Assembly: GCA_009885695.1 (NCBI GenBank)
Contig: VFKE01000215.1
Location: 1-39,518, forward strand
Direction: 5' to 3'
Length of the DNA: 39,518 bases
From: Verrucomicrobiota bacterium
Lineage (GTDB): Bacteria; Verrucomicrobiota; Verrucomicrobiia; Verrucomicrobiales; Verrucomicrobiaceae
In this document: piece by piece, positions 22,114-29,897 of the stretch
How positions within the stretch are numbered: the first letter of the stretch is position 1
Layout of the letters: each line of letters begins with the position of its first letter
Program-made: the position numbers and the translations under genes
The notes under the pieces: generated by a model
What the model saw: only the letters and a program-made list of their open reading frames with translations
What the model was told of the DNA's origin: nothing
The model's database searches: none

Positions 22114-24717
22114 TTATTCCGCGAACAAACCGAGCTGGGCCGGCTCCTCGATTCTGCCTGATTTTAGTCTGCGCGATTTTGGGGAAGGCGCAGAAGACTC
22201 CTGCAGCACCGCTCCCTCATTCGGAGGATGTCCCGCCTCCAGTCGTTGCAGGATTTCCCGGGCCCGCTGCAACACGCTGTCCGGAAGTCCCGCCAGTCGC
22301 GCGACCTGGATGCCGTAGCTTTTTTCCGCGCAACCGGCGATGATCTTTCTGAGGAAGATGATCTGGTGATTCCATTCCTTGACCGCGATATTGTAATTCT
22401 TCACTGCGGCGCAGGTGTGGGTCAGCGCCGTGAGCTCGTGATAGTGCGTGGCAAAGAGCGTGCGCGATTTGATCACATCATGGAGATGCTCGGCCACGCT
22501 CCAGGCGATGCTCAGTCCGTCAAAGGTGCTGGTGCCGCGGCCGATCTCATCGAGAATCACCAGGCTGCGGTCGGTGGCGTTGTTCAAGATCATGGACGTC
22601 TCGTTCATCTCCACCATGAAGGTACTCTGTCCGCGAGAGAGGTCATCGCTGGCGCCGATGCGCGTGAAGATGCGGTCCACCACGCCGATCTCTGCGCTGG
22701 TGGCAGGCAGGTAGCTCCCGAGTTGCGCCATCAACGTCAGCAGGGCGACCTGCCTGATGTAGGTCGATTTGCCGGCCATGTTGGGGCCGGTGATGACCAG
22801 GAGGCGGTTCTCCATGTTCTCCAGCGTGGTGTCGTTCGGCACGAAGCGTTCGCCCGCAAGATTCTGATCGAGCACCGGATGCCGTCCGTCGCGAATGAAC
22901 AGATTCAGCGTCTCGTTCAAGACGGGACGCGTGTAATTAAAGAGCCGGGCGGTCTCAGCGAGCGAGCCCAGCACGTCGAGCACAGCAATGGCTTCCGCAG
23001 TTTCCTGGATTTCCGAAAGCTGCTCCATCACGCGGCTGCGCAGCCTGCCGAACTCCTCGTATTCGAGCGCCTTGGCTTTCTCGTCTGCTCCAAGAATTTT
23101 GTCCTCTACGCGCTTGAGATCTTCGGTGATGAAGCGTTCGCCATTGGCCGTGGTCTGCTTGCGCGTGTAATCCTTGGGGACGCTGCCAAGGTTTGATTTC
23201 GTGATCTCGATGAAGTAGCCGAAGACGTTGTTGTATTTGATCTTGAGCGACTTGATGCCGGTGCGTTCGATCTCGTCGTTCTGCAGTTTCGCAATCCAGT
23301 CGCGACCTTGTGTGGACGCACTTCGCAGTTCGTCGAGCAAGGGGAGAATCTCGGCGCGGAAGATGCCGCCATCCTTGATCGAGGCTGGTGGTTCCAGGAC
23401 AATCGCCGTCTGGATTTCCGATGCGATGCCCGTGAGGTCGCGCATTTCCGTGTGTAGCTGGGCGAGCAGGGAAGTGGCACAGGCTTGCAGCCTGTGTGTA
23501 GTCCGAGCATTCTGCTTGGCTCCTTCATCGTTTGCGGGCAGGCTTCCCGCAACACCCACAGGCTGCAAGCCGGTGCCACACTCCGCGATCAGGAGTTTCA
23601 ATGCCGGCACGATCTCCAACGCCTGGGCTAGCGCGGCAAGATCGCGCGCATTTCCGCTGCCCTGGCTCAGGCGGCCCGCAGTCCGTTCGAGGTCACGCAC
23701 GTCCTTCAATAAATCTCGCATCTGACCGAGCAGCGTCGGCTCCTGCAAAAGCGACGCGATCACCTCCTGCCGCGCGGTGAGTTTGGCTACATCGCGCAGG
23801 GGATGCAGCACCCAGCGCCGGAGTTTGCGCGCGCCCATCGGCGTGCAAGTGCGGTTCAGCGCGTGGAGCAAGGTGTGTTCGGCACCACCGCGGCTCGATA
23901 CCAGTTCGAGATGAGACTGGCTCGCCGCATCCACCCACACGCCATCGAACGGCACCGCCACGCGAAGGCGTTTGATATGCGCCACATCCTTGCGGAGCTG
24001 GAACTGGAGATACTGCATGACCGCGCCCGCAGCACAGACCGCGGCGGTGAGATGGCCGCAGCCGTAGCCATCGAGCGACTGCACTTTGAAATGCTGCGTC
24101 AACGCGTGAACTGCCTGATCGTGGAGAAAAAGATAGCTCTCGCATATCTGCGCGCTCTTGGGCGAGCCGATGGCGGCGAGGAGCTCGGCCTGATCGTCAG
24201 CATAGAGCAGCTCGCTCGGCGCGATGCGCGTCAGCTCGTCGTTCAGGGCGCTGATGTCATCAAACTCCGCGACTTCAAACTCTCCCGTGGTGTGATCGAC
24301 AAATGCCAGGCCGTGCTTTTTGCCCTGCTGAAAAACCGCTGCGAGATAGTGCGCCTTGTTGGCGTCGAGGAAGCGCGCGTCCGTCACGGTGCCCGCGCTG
24401 ATGATCTCCGAGAGACCGCGTTCCACCAGCTTGCCGGGAACGACATCACCCATCTGCTCGCCGATGGCCACGCGCTTGCCCGCGCGGATCAGCCGGGCGA
24501 TGTAGCTCTGTGCCGCATGATGCGGTACGCCACACATCGGGATGCCGTTGCGCTTGGTGAGCGCCACATTGAGAATGGCGCTGGCCGTCTTCGCGTCTTC
24601 GAAGAACATCTCGTAAAAATCGCCGAGGCGGAACAGCAGCAGCACATCCGGAGCCAGTTCCCGCCGCATGGCGAGATACTGTTTCATCATTGGGGTGCTG
24701 GCGGCAGGGTCGGACAT
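22114..24717 (-). CDS. mutS: DNA mismatch repair protein MutS with in-frame REP insertion
   Basis: MutS recognises mismatches and recruits MutL. The protein is 867 residues from the ATG at 24715-24717. The mismatch-reading Phe-x-Glu is F34-Y35-E36, Walker A is GPNMAGKST, and STFMVEMNET and LDEIGRGTSTFDG follow. The open frame extends 78 bases further upstream, but MSDPAAS matches the usual start. Residues of about 380-415 (GTGLQPVGVAG through THRLQACATS) are encoded by a 106-bp REP-like hairpin and are foreign to MutS. They split the lever/clamp region between LLIAEC and LLAQLHTEM. The frame is kept, so the protein may still be functional. Confidence 0.95.
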   Translation of the reverse strand: MSDPAASTPMMKQYLAMRRELAPDVLLLFRLGDFYEMFFEDAKTASAILNVALTKRNGIPMCGVPHHAAQSYIARLIRAGKRVAIGEQMGDVVPGKLVERGLSEIISAGTVTDARFLDANKAHYLAAVFQQGKKHGLAFVDHTTGEFEVAEFDDISALNDELTRIAPSELLYADDQAELLAAIGSPKSAQICESYLFLHDQAVHALTQHFKVQSLDGYGCGHLTAAVCAAGAVMQYLQFQLRKDVAHIKRLRVAVPFDGVWVDAASQSHLELVSSRGGAEHTLLHALNRTCTPMGARKLRRWVLHPLRDVAKLTARQEVIASLLQEPTLLGQMRDLLKDVRDLERTAGRLSQGSGNARDLAALAQALEIVPALKLLIAECGTGLQPVGVAGSLPANDEGAKQNARTTHRLQACATSLLAQLHTEMRDLTGIASEIQTAIVLEPPASIKDGGIFRAEILPLLDELRSASTQGRDWIAKLQNDEIERTGIKSLKIKYNNVFGYFIEITKSNLGSVPKDYTRKQTTANGERFITEDLKRVEDKILGADEKAKALEYEEFGRLRSRVMEQLSEIQETAEAIAVLDVLGSLAETARLFNYTRPVLNETLNLFIRDGRHPVLDQNLAGERFVPNDTTLENMENRLLVITGPNMAGKSTYIRQVALLTLMAQLGSYLPATSAEIGVVDRIFTRIGASDDLSRGQSTFMVEMNETSMILNNATDRSLVILDEIGRGTSTFDGLSIAWSVAEHLHDVIKSRTLFATHYHELTALTHTCAAVKNYNIAVKEWNHQIIFLRKIIAGCAEKSYGIQVARLAGLPDSVLQRAREILQRLEAGHPPNEGAVLQESSAPSPKSRRLKSGRIEEPAQLGLFAE
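23474..23579. repeat. REP-like hairpin, GTGGCAC family, inserted in mutS
   Basis: The outer arms GTGGCACAGGCTTGCAGCC and GGCTGCAAGCCGGTGCCAC pair almost perfectly, and a GCGGGCAGGCTTCCCGC hairpin lies inside. It is related to the intergenic element 17536-17646. It lies wholly inside the mutS frame and introduces no stop. Confidence 0.85.
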
Positions 24718-24823
24718 CTTTGGCTCTTTTACCACTCGTGGAGATGCGGGCAACCTTCTGTTGTGCGGTGGGGCGTTATTTAGAGGCACTTGCACATTCG
24801 AGAATCATTGTCTATGTCGAGTT

Positions 24824-25060
24824 GTGAGCGGCAAGCCAAGACCGAAGCCATGTTACCTCGACAACTTCGAGGTTTGGAAGGTCGTCAAAAAGCAGAAAAT
24901 TTGGCGCAATGGAGATGGAAACCGCTTATACACTTGGGATTCTTTGCACGGAGAAATTGAAGTTTTCAACAAACGAGGCCATCATCTCGGTGCACTGAAC
25001 GCAATCACGGGAAAGATGATAAAAACCGCTGTCCGTGGCCGCGAAATCGATTTAAGTTAA
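24824..25060 (+). CDS. Stand-alone colicin E3-type ribonuclease toxin
   Basis: This 78-residue protein, from a GTG at 24824, corresponds to the C-terminal rRNase domain of colicin E3, which cuts 16S rRNA in the decoding centre. The match is WRNGDGNRLYTWDSLHGEIE, then GHHLGALNAITGK. The catalytic residues of E3 (Asp510, His513, Glu517, Arg545) correspond to Asp39, His42, Glu46 and probably Arg73, all present. It has no translocation or receptor domain and no signal peptide, so it should act inside the producing cell as part of a toxin-antitoxin pair. The frame is open further upstream over the mutS start, but only the part from the GTG makes sense. It is divergent from mutS and three bases ahead of the next gene. 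Confidence 0.82.
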   Translation: MSGKPRPKPCYLDNFEVWKVVKKQKIWRNGDGNRLYTWDSLHGEIEVFNKRGHHLGALNAITGKMIKTAVRGREIDLS

Positions 25061-25063
25061 ACC

Positions 25064-25345
25064 ATGAATTTTCTTCAAAAGGTTCTGAATGGTCGGGCCC
25101 AGATTGCCGAGATCGATAATTATGTCGAGCGATGGCATAACTCCGAGTCGTCAACGAGCTTGACGAGATTTCTCGGCATGACTGTGGGAGAGTATGCGCA
25201 ATGGGTAGAGAATCCTGGAAAGCTTCCGCAAATAATTGCTGCAAGAGTTCGCCGTGGACACGTTGCGGCCAAGACGCGACGCAAGCTAGTTGCGGCGAGG
25301 ACAAAGACAGCCAATCGCAAGCGGGATCGTCGAGTGGCGGCATAG
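25064..25345 (+). CDS. Putative antitoxin of E3-type ribonuclease
   Basis: This 93-residue protein starts three bases after the toxin gene. The N-terminal 65 residues have the pattern VLNGRAQIAEIDNYVERWH, then FLGMTVGEYAQWV and LPQIIAAR, which I recall from small proteins paired with stand-alone toxins. The last 25 residues are strongly basic (RRKLVAARTKTANRKRDRR) and could touch RNA or the toxin. It does not resemble the classical immunity protein Im3. Antitoxin function is inferred from position and pattern. Confidence 0.7.
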   Translation: MNFLQKVLNGRAQIAEIDNYVERWHNSESSTSLTRFLGMTVGEYAQWVENPGKLPQIIAARVRRGHVAAKTRRKLVAARTKTANRKRDRRVAA

Positions 25346-25394
25346 TTTGCTGGTTTGCTCAAACTCTGAACTTAGGCTGACTTAAAATATCAGG

Positions 25395-26360
25395 ATGCGC
25401 ATTCTCTCAGGACTCCAGCCCACCGGGCGGCTTCATCTTGGCAACTACTTCGGCATGATGAAACCCGCGCTGGCTTTGCAGCATGAGGGTGAGGCTTATT
25501 ACTTCATCGCCGACTATCACTCTCTGACCGTGATCCAGAATGCGGCGGAGCTGCGCGACAACGTGACCAATCTCGCGATCGACTTCCTAGCCTGCGGGCT
25601 GGATCCGGAGAAAGCGGTGTTTTTCCGCCAGAGCGATGTGCCGGAGCACACGGAACTGGCCTGGATTCTTTCCTGCGTCTGCCCGATGCCGATGCTGGAG
25701 AACTGCCACAGCTACAAGGATAAAGCTGCTCGCGGCATCATCCCCAGCGCTGGCTTGTTCACTTATCCAGTGCTGATGGCTGCGGACATACTGATTTACG
25801 ACAGCGACATCGTGCCCGTCGGCAAAGATCAAAAACAGCATGTGGAAGTGTGCCGTGATCTTGCCGTGAAACTGAACCTGATCTTTGGCGAGGGCTTGCT
25901 CAAGGTGCCGCAGTCGCGCATTCGCGAGGAGACAGCGGTGGTTCCGGGGCTCGATGGACAAAAAATGAGCAAGAGCTACGGCAATACCCTAGGATTATTC
26001 GAGGAGGAGAAAGCGCTGAAGAAAAAGATCATGGGCATCAAGACGGACTCCACAGGGGTGGAAGAGCCTAAGGAGACCGAGGGCAATACCATCCTGCAAT
26101 TCTACAAACTCATGGCCGGTGCGGATGAGGTCGCAGCGATGGAAGCTGACTTCCGCAAGGGCGGGATTGGCTACGGCGAATTGAAAAAGCGTCTGCTGGA
26201 GAAGACCTGGGCATATTTTGCTGAAGCGCGTGAGAAGCGCGCGCAGATCGTGGCGCAGAAAGGTTATGTGGAGGATGTGCTTCAAGCTGGAGCTGCCAAG
26301 GCGCGGGCGGTGGCACGGAAGACGATGGATCGGGTTCGGGCTGCGGTGGGGTTGAAGTAG
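25395..26360 (+). CDS. trpS: Tryptophanyl-tRNA synthetase
   Basis: This is the class I aminoacyl-tRNA synthetase charging tRNA-Trp. The 321-residue protein has the HIGH-type motif in PTGRLHLGNYFG (residues 9-20), the KMSKS motif in GQKMSKSYGN near 198, and the SYKDKAARG and GKDQKQHVE stretches that belong to TrpS. Length is normal. The last codon and stop (AAG TAG) lie in the left arm of a perfect hairpin. It follows the toxin-antitoxin pair by 49 bases. Confidence 0.97.
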   Translation: MRILSGLQPTGRLHLGNYFGMMKPALALQHEGEAYYFIADYHSLTVIQNAAELRDNVTNLAIDFLACGLDPEKAVFFRQSDVPEHTELAWILSCVCPMPMLENCHSYKDKAARGIIPSAGLFTYPVLMAADILIYDSDIVPVGKDQKQHVEVCRDLAVKLNLIFGEGLLKVPQSRIREETAVVPGLDGQKMSKSYGNTLGLFEEEKALKKKIMGIKTDSTGVEEPKETEGNTILQFYKLMAGADEVAAMEADFRKGGIGYGELKKRLLEKTWAYFAEAREKRAQIVAQKGYVEDVLQAGAAKARAVARKTMDRVRAAVGLK

Positions 26361-26426
26361 TCCGCCTGTCCTCAGGCGGAGTTTGCGGTGTCCTGCGAAG
26401 ACCGCCTGAGGACAGGCGGACTACTT
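26355..26426. repeat. Perfect 25-bp hairpin overlapping the trpS stop
   Basis: The arms are AAGTAGTCCGCCTGTCCTCA plus GGCGG and the mirror, with a 22-base loop. Each arm is itself a small palindrome (CCGCCTGTCCTCAGGCGG). The left arm contains the trpS stop codon. Confidence 0.85.
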
Positions 26427-26484
26427 GCGGTGCCGGTGATTTTGTTGACAAGCGCGGTCGCCTGCCTCAAGAATTCTGTAACAT

Positions 26485-26490
26485 AGGAGG
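26485..26490 (+). promoter_or_regulatory. Strong Shine-Dalgarno AGGAGG
   Basis: AGGAGG lies four bases before the ATG at 26495 and ten before a second in-frame ATG at 26501. It is one of the few clear ribosome-binding sites in the window, which otherwise seems to rely on weak or no Shine-Dalgarno sites. Confidence 0.75.
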
Positions 26491-26494
26491 ATGA

Positions 26495-26749
26495 ATGAGC
26501 ATGCATGGTTATGACGACGAGCAGCCGCAGCGGGGGGTTCCCCCGTTGCACAGCGAGAAAATTGTGGGCGAGCGCAAGATTTTTTTTCTCGATCTGAAGG
26601 AAAATGATCGCGGGCGTTTCATCAAGATCACCGAGGATGTGCGTGGCCGGCGGGACACGATCATGCTGCCGATGGAACACGCCGCTGAGTTCGTCGAGGC
26701 GTTGCAGAATATTCTGCAGGTGGATGGTGAACTGGGCGAAAGCAGGTGA
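26495..26749 (+). CDS. PUR-family nucleic-acid-binding protein (DUF3276-like)
   Basis: This 84-residue protein has one PUR repeat: SEKIVGERKIFFLDLKEN, then GRFIKITEDVRGRRDTI and HAAEFVEAL. Bacterial PUR proteins bind single-stranded DNA or RNA as dimers; the family is found in Bacteroidota, spirochaetes and PVC bacteria. A strong Shine-Dalgarno (26485-26490) suggests high expression. The start could be 26495 or 26501. An overlapping ATG at 26491 opens only a short frame. The stop lies in a hairpin. Confidence 0.88.
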   Translation: MSMHGYDDEQPQRGVPPLHSEKIVGERKIFFLDLKENDRGRFIKITEDVRGRRDTIMLPMEHAAEFVEALQNILQVDGELGESR

Positions 26750-26813
26750 TGCGTCTCGCTTCACCTCATTCTATAAATGTTCCGCTCCAGCGGGAGTTGA
26801 AGCGAGACGCATC
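26748..26813. repeat. Hairpin between convergent genes, candidate terminator
   Basis: Perfect 16-bp arms GATGCGTCTCGCTTCA (26748-26763) and its mirror (26798-26813) enclose a small CCGCTCCAGCGGG hairpin. It overlaps the stop of the PUR gene and lies before the lpxA stop, so it may end transcription from both sides. Confidence 0.75.
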
Positions 26814-26829
26814 AACTACGTTTTGCAGC

Positions 26830-27621
26830 TCAGTCTTGTTCCTGGCCCGCCGTGGTGATTCCACGCTGGCTCGACGCAACGAAATCAATGAGATGCTGCA
26901 CATCGTCATTGGGTGAACTGGCTCGCAAGGACTCAAGCGCCTGCGCGATGTTCAACTGGCTGCGGTAGAGCGTTTTGAATGCCGCGCGCAATGCTTTGAT
27001 TTGATCCTCGCTGTAATCATTGCGTTGCAGACCGATCTGATTAATGGCGCGTGCACGAGCGGGGTTGCCGTCGGCGATGGTGAATGGCGCGACGTCCTGC
27101 ACGATCTTCGAACAGCCGCCGGTGATGGCGAATTTCCCTAGTCGGCAGAACTGGTGCACCGCAGTGAGGCCACCGATGATGACGTGATCTTCCACGATGA
27201 CATGGCCGGCCAGCGTGCCGTTGTTGGAGAAGATGCAATGGTTTCCGACCACGCAATCGTGAGCGATGTGTGTGTAAGTGAGGAAGTGGTTGTGACTGCC
27301 GATGATTGTCTTCGTTCCCGGCAGCGTGCCGCGGTTCACGGTGACGAACTCGCGGAAGTTGTTGTCATCACCGATTTCGAGCCAGGTTGGTTCGCTGGTG
27401 TATTTCAAATCCTGCGACTGCTGGCCGATGCTGCTGTAGGCGTGGAAGCGATTGTTCTTTCCAATTTTCGACGGCCCAAGAATTGTGACGTGATGCTGGA
27501 GCCAGGAGCCGTCACCGATCTCCACGTTGTCACCGATGATGCAATACGGGCCGATCACGACATCCACGCCGATCTGCGCGCCGGGGTCGATGATGGCGGT
27601 GGGATGGATTTGCGAAGCCAT
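26830..27621 (-). CDS. lpxA: UDP-N-acetylglucosamine acyltransferase LpxA
   Basis: LpxA performs the first step of lipid A synthesis, transferring a 3-hydroxyacyl chain from ACP to UDP-GlcNAc in the cytoplasm. The 263-residue protein is a left-handed beta-helix with visible hexapeptide repeats (IDPGAQIGVDVVIGPYCIIG and so on), the catalytic His in THIAHDCVVGNH and the C-terminal helical part after GNPARARAIN. It starts 11 bases after the lpxC/fabZ stop, so both are co-transcribed. Its presence shows a lipopolysaccharide-type outer membrane. Confidence 0.96.
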   Translation of the reverse strand: MASQIHPTAIIDPGAQIGVDVVIGPYCIIGDNVEIGDGSWLQHHVTILGPSKIGKNNRFHAYSSIGQQSQDLKYTSEPTWLEIGDDNNFREFVTVNRGTLPGTKTIIGSHNHFLTYTHIAHDCVVGNHCIFSNNGTLAGHVIVEDHVIIGGLTAVHQFCRLGKFAITGGCSKIVQDVAPFTIADGNPARARAINQIGLQRNDYSEDQIKALRAAFKTLYRSQLNIAQALESLRASSPNDDVQHLIDFVASSQRGITTAGQEQD

Positions 27622-27632
27622 TGCCGGATGAA

Positions 27633-28946
27633 TCAGCGATCAACCAAACTGAACATCAAATCGGCTTCGCTCACGACCGTGCCGTTGACGATGCAGCGGC
27701 CGCGGGCTTGGCCGATGTTGCGTTTGATCTTGAGGATTTCAGTTTCAATGATCAGCGTGTCACCGGGCAGCACGGGTTTGCGCCATTTCACTTTGTCGGC
27801 GCTGAGGAAGTAGCCGATCTTGCCTTGGTTTTCCGGCGCGCGCAGGAGCAGGATGGAGGCGACTTGGGCCATTGCTTCGAGCTGGAGCACACCGGGCATG
27901 ATCGGATGGCCGGGGAAATGGCCCTGGAAGAAGGGCTCGTTGATGGTGACGTTTTTCACGCCGGTGCATTTTGTTTCGCCATCGAAACCGATGATGCGAT
28001 CCACTAGCAGGAAGGGATAACGGTGCGGCAGGATGCTCATCACTTCGTTAATGTCGAGCACGGCCTCGCCGCTGGGAATGTTGATGGCGGGCGGCACCAT
28101 GGCCCGCATTTCGTTGTAGGTTTTCAGCAGCTCGCGGGCGAGCTCGGTGTTCGGCCCGTGGCCGGGGCGCACGGCGATGACGTGGCCCATGATGCGGCGG
28201 CCGAAGAGCGAGAGGTCACCGACGATGTCGAGGATTTTGTGCCGGACGAATTCATCCGGGAAACGCAGAGGATGTTTGCTCAGGGTGGTGTCGCCGCGGA
28301 TGACGATGGCGCTTTCCAGCGTGCCGCCTTTGATCAAGCCTTTTTCCAGGAGCGGGGCGATGTCTTCGTAAAACACGAAGGTGCGTGACGGGGCGATTTC
28401 CTTTTCGTAGGTGGCGGGATTGATCTCGGTGGAGAAAAACTGCGTGGTGCGTCCCTGGGGTCCGACGTGGGTGCAGGAGATGCGGAATTTCTTGTCCGGC
28501 ACGATGGTGAGCAGCGAGCCGTCGCGCGACTCCAGATGGAGCGGCTCACGCACTTCAAATACGCGGCGTGATTCGGACTGCTCTTGCAGGCCTGCCTTCT
28601 TGATCAGCTCGACGAAAGGCAGGGAGCTGCCGTCGGCGATGGGCGGCTCGTTGGCGTCCATTTCGATGATGGCGTTGTCCACGCCCATGCCGGTGAGGGC
28701 GCTGAGGACGTGCTCGACGGTGTGGACGTTCACACCGCCTTCGGCGATGGTGGTGGAACGTTCGACCTTCTGCACCCTGTCCACGCTCGCGGTGATGAAA
28801 GGCTTGTCTTCCAGATCGATGCGACGAAATTTGATGCCGTGATTCTCTGGCGCGGGCTGGAGTGTCAGCGTGACTTTTTCTCCTGTGTGCAGGGAGGTAC
28901 CCTCCAGGGAGGCGGTCTTGGCTAAGGTGTGTTGGCGCTCGGGCAT
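27633..28946 (-). CDS. lpxC/fabZ: Bifunctional LpxC deacetylase / FabZ dehydratase
   Basis: This 437-residue fusion protein has LpxC at residues 1 to about 295, the zinc-dependent UDP-3-O-acyl-GlcNAc deacetylase. Its motifs are VHTVEHVLSALTG, RHKILDIVGD (zinc His and Asp) and GHGPN. FabZ runs from about 300 to the end, the 3-hydroxyacyl-ACP dehydratase, with LPHRYPFLLVDRI and the active site GHFPGHPIMPGVLQLEAMAQ. The fusion is known in Bacteroidota, Chlorobi and several PVC bacteria. It joins lipid A commitment with supply of its acyl chains. It heads the pair with lpxA. Confidence 0.96.
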   Translation of the reverse strand: MPERQHTLAKTASLEGTSLHTGEKVTLTLQPAPENHGIKFRRIDLEDKPFITASVDRVQKVERSTTIAEGGVNVHTVEHVLSALTGMGVDNAIIEMDANEPPIADGSSLPFVELIKKAGLQEQSESRRVFEVREPLHLESRDGSLLTIVPDKKFRISCTHVGPQGRTTQFFSTEINPATYEKEIAPSRTFVFYEDIAPLLEKGLIKGGTLESAIVIRGDTTLSKHPLRFPDEFVRHKILDIVGDLSLFGRRIMGHVIAVRPGHGPNTELARELLKTYNEMRAMVPPAINIPSGEAVLDINEVMSILPHRYPFLLVDRIIGFDGETKCTGVKNVTINEPFFQGHFPGHPIMPGVLQLEAMAQVASILLLRAPENQGKIGYFLSADKVKWRKPVLPGDTLIIETEILKIKRNIGQARGRCIVNGTVVSEADLMFSLVDR

Positions 28947-29027
28947 GATGGGACGCGAGACGTAGTCCTGCGGGCGAACGCGGTCAAGTGCGGAGCTTGA
29001 CGCGGTGGAAGCAATAAATGGGTGGCT

Positions 29028-29396
29028 TCAAGGTTGCCTGAGTGCCGCCATTTTTGTCTTCAAGTAATCAGCGCATTTTATTTCCCGGCCATCGTTGAAA
29101 CGAATGAGGTAGGGCTTTCCGGTGGTTGATGACACACTGGCGGCTTTTTCGATGAAGTCGGCGGCGGTGGTAATTACGCTCTTGTGCGAGTCCCACTTTC
29201 TCCGAAGAAACTTGGCTGCGGTCTTGGCGTCGTAGGTGGAACCATTGCGGACGAAGGAAGCGTCCTTGAGCGTCTGGATTTCGTGGATCAGGGCTTCGAT
29301 TTGCGCGGCGGATGAGGTCGCTCCGTCAGCCGCCACCCCCTGGATAAATAAGTTCTGGGCGATAACAAACGCGATGATCAAGGCGAAGTGCTTCAT
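29028..29396 (-). CDS. DUF5329-like exported protein
   Basis: This 122-residue protein has a signal peptide (about 1-20, MKHFALIIAFVIAQNLF) and a mature part with EIQTLKDASFVRNGSTYDA, KFLRRKW, ADFIEKAASVSSTTGKPYLI, the pattern of DUF5329. The family has no known function. I chose the ATG at 29394-29396 because it gives the signal peptide; the frame is open for 27 codons upstream. It is divergent from the glutaredoxin-like gene. Confidence 0.8.
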   Translation of the reverse strand: MKHFALIIAFVIAQNLFIQGVAADGATSSAAQIEALIHEIQTLKDASFVRNGSTYDAKTAAKFLRRKWDSHKSVITTAADFIEKAASVSSTTGKPYLIRFNDGREIKCADYLKTKMAALRQP

Positions 29397-29519
29397 CGAT
29401 TGGATTCGGGTGTTCTCGAGTCCTACCCGAGTCTCGCTTATCGCACAAGTTGCATTCCTCACGTCCGCCCCTAACATGATGGCGTATAATTAATACGAAA
29501 ATCTTACAACCCTATCATC

Positions 29520-29876
29520 ATGGAAAAGCCAAAAATCACCGCCTATCTCAAAACCCACTGCGGCTGGAGCGAGGGCGTGCGCGCCATCATGCGCAAATAC
29601 GATCTGCTTTATGAAGAGAAGGACATCATCGCCAATCCCGCATTCCGCTGGGAGATGGAACAGAAGAGCGGCCAGCCCCTCAGCCCCTGCGTGGAGATCA
29701 ACGGTGTGATGATTCCGGACATCAGCGGCGAGGAAGTGGAGCACTATCTGGTGACCAATCGCTTGCTCGAAGGCAGTGATGCCAAGCCAGATGCGCCAAT
29801 TGATTCATCCTGCAGCAATGAGCAGCACGAAGCCATGGCCCGCGGCCAGGTGGGCAGCATCAAGTTCATGGCGTAA
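29520..29876 (+). CDS. Glutaredoxin-like protein, monothiol
   Basis: This 118-residue protein has the glutaredoxin fold: KITAYLKTHCGWSEGVRAIM carries a CGWS site in place of CPYC, so it keeps only the first Cys. The cis-proline region reads QPLSPCVEINGVMI, and ISGEEVEHYL follows. A 30-residue tail after the domain includes one more Cys (DSSCSNEQHE). A role in iron-sulfur or redox chemistry is possible, but the partner is unknown. Confidence 0.82.
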   Translation: MEKPKITAYLKTHCGWSEGVRAIMRKYDLLYEEKDIIANPAFRWEMEQKSGQPLSPCVEINGVMIPDISGEEVEHYLVTNRLLEGSDAKPDAPIDSSCSNEQHEAMARGQVGSIKFMA

Positions 29877-29897
29877 TTGTCAGCCTGTGCCACGCTT

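Noticed and set aside
24668-24823. N-terminal extension of the E3-type toxin frame
   Set aside because: This part is antisense to the mutS start and reads as random sequence. The GTG at 24824 precedes the first recognisable residues.
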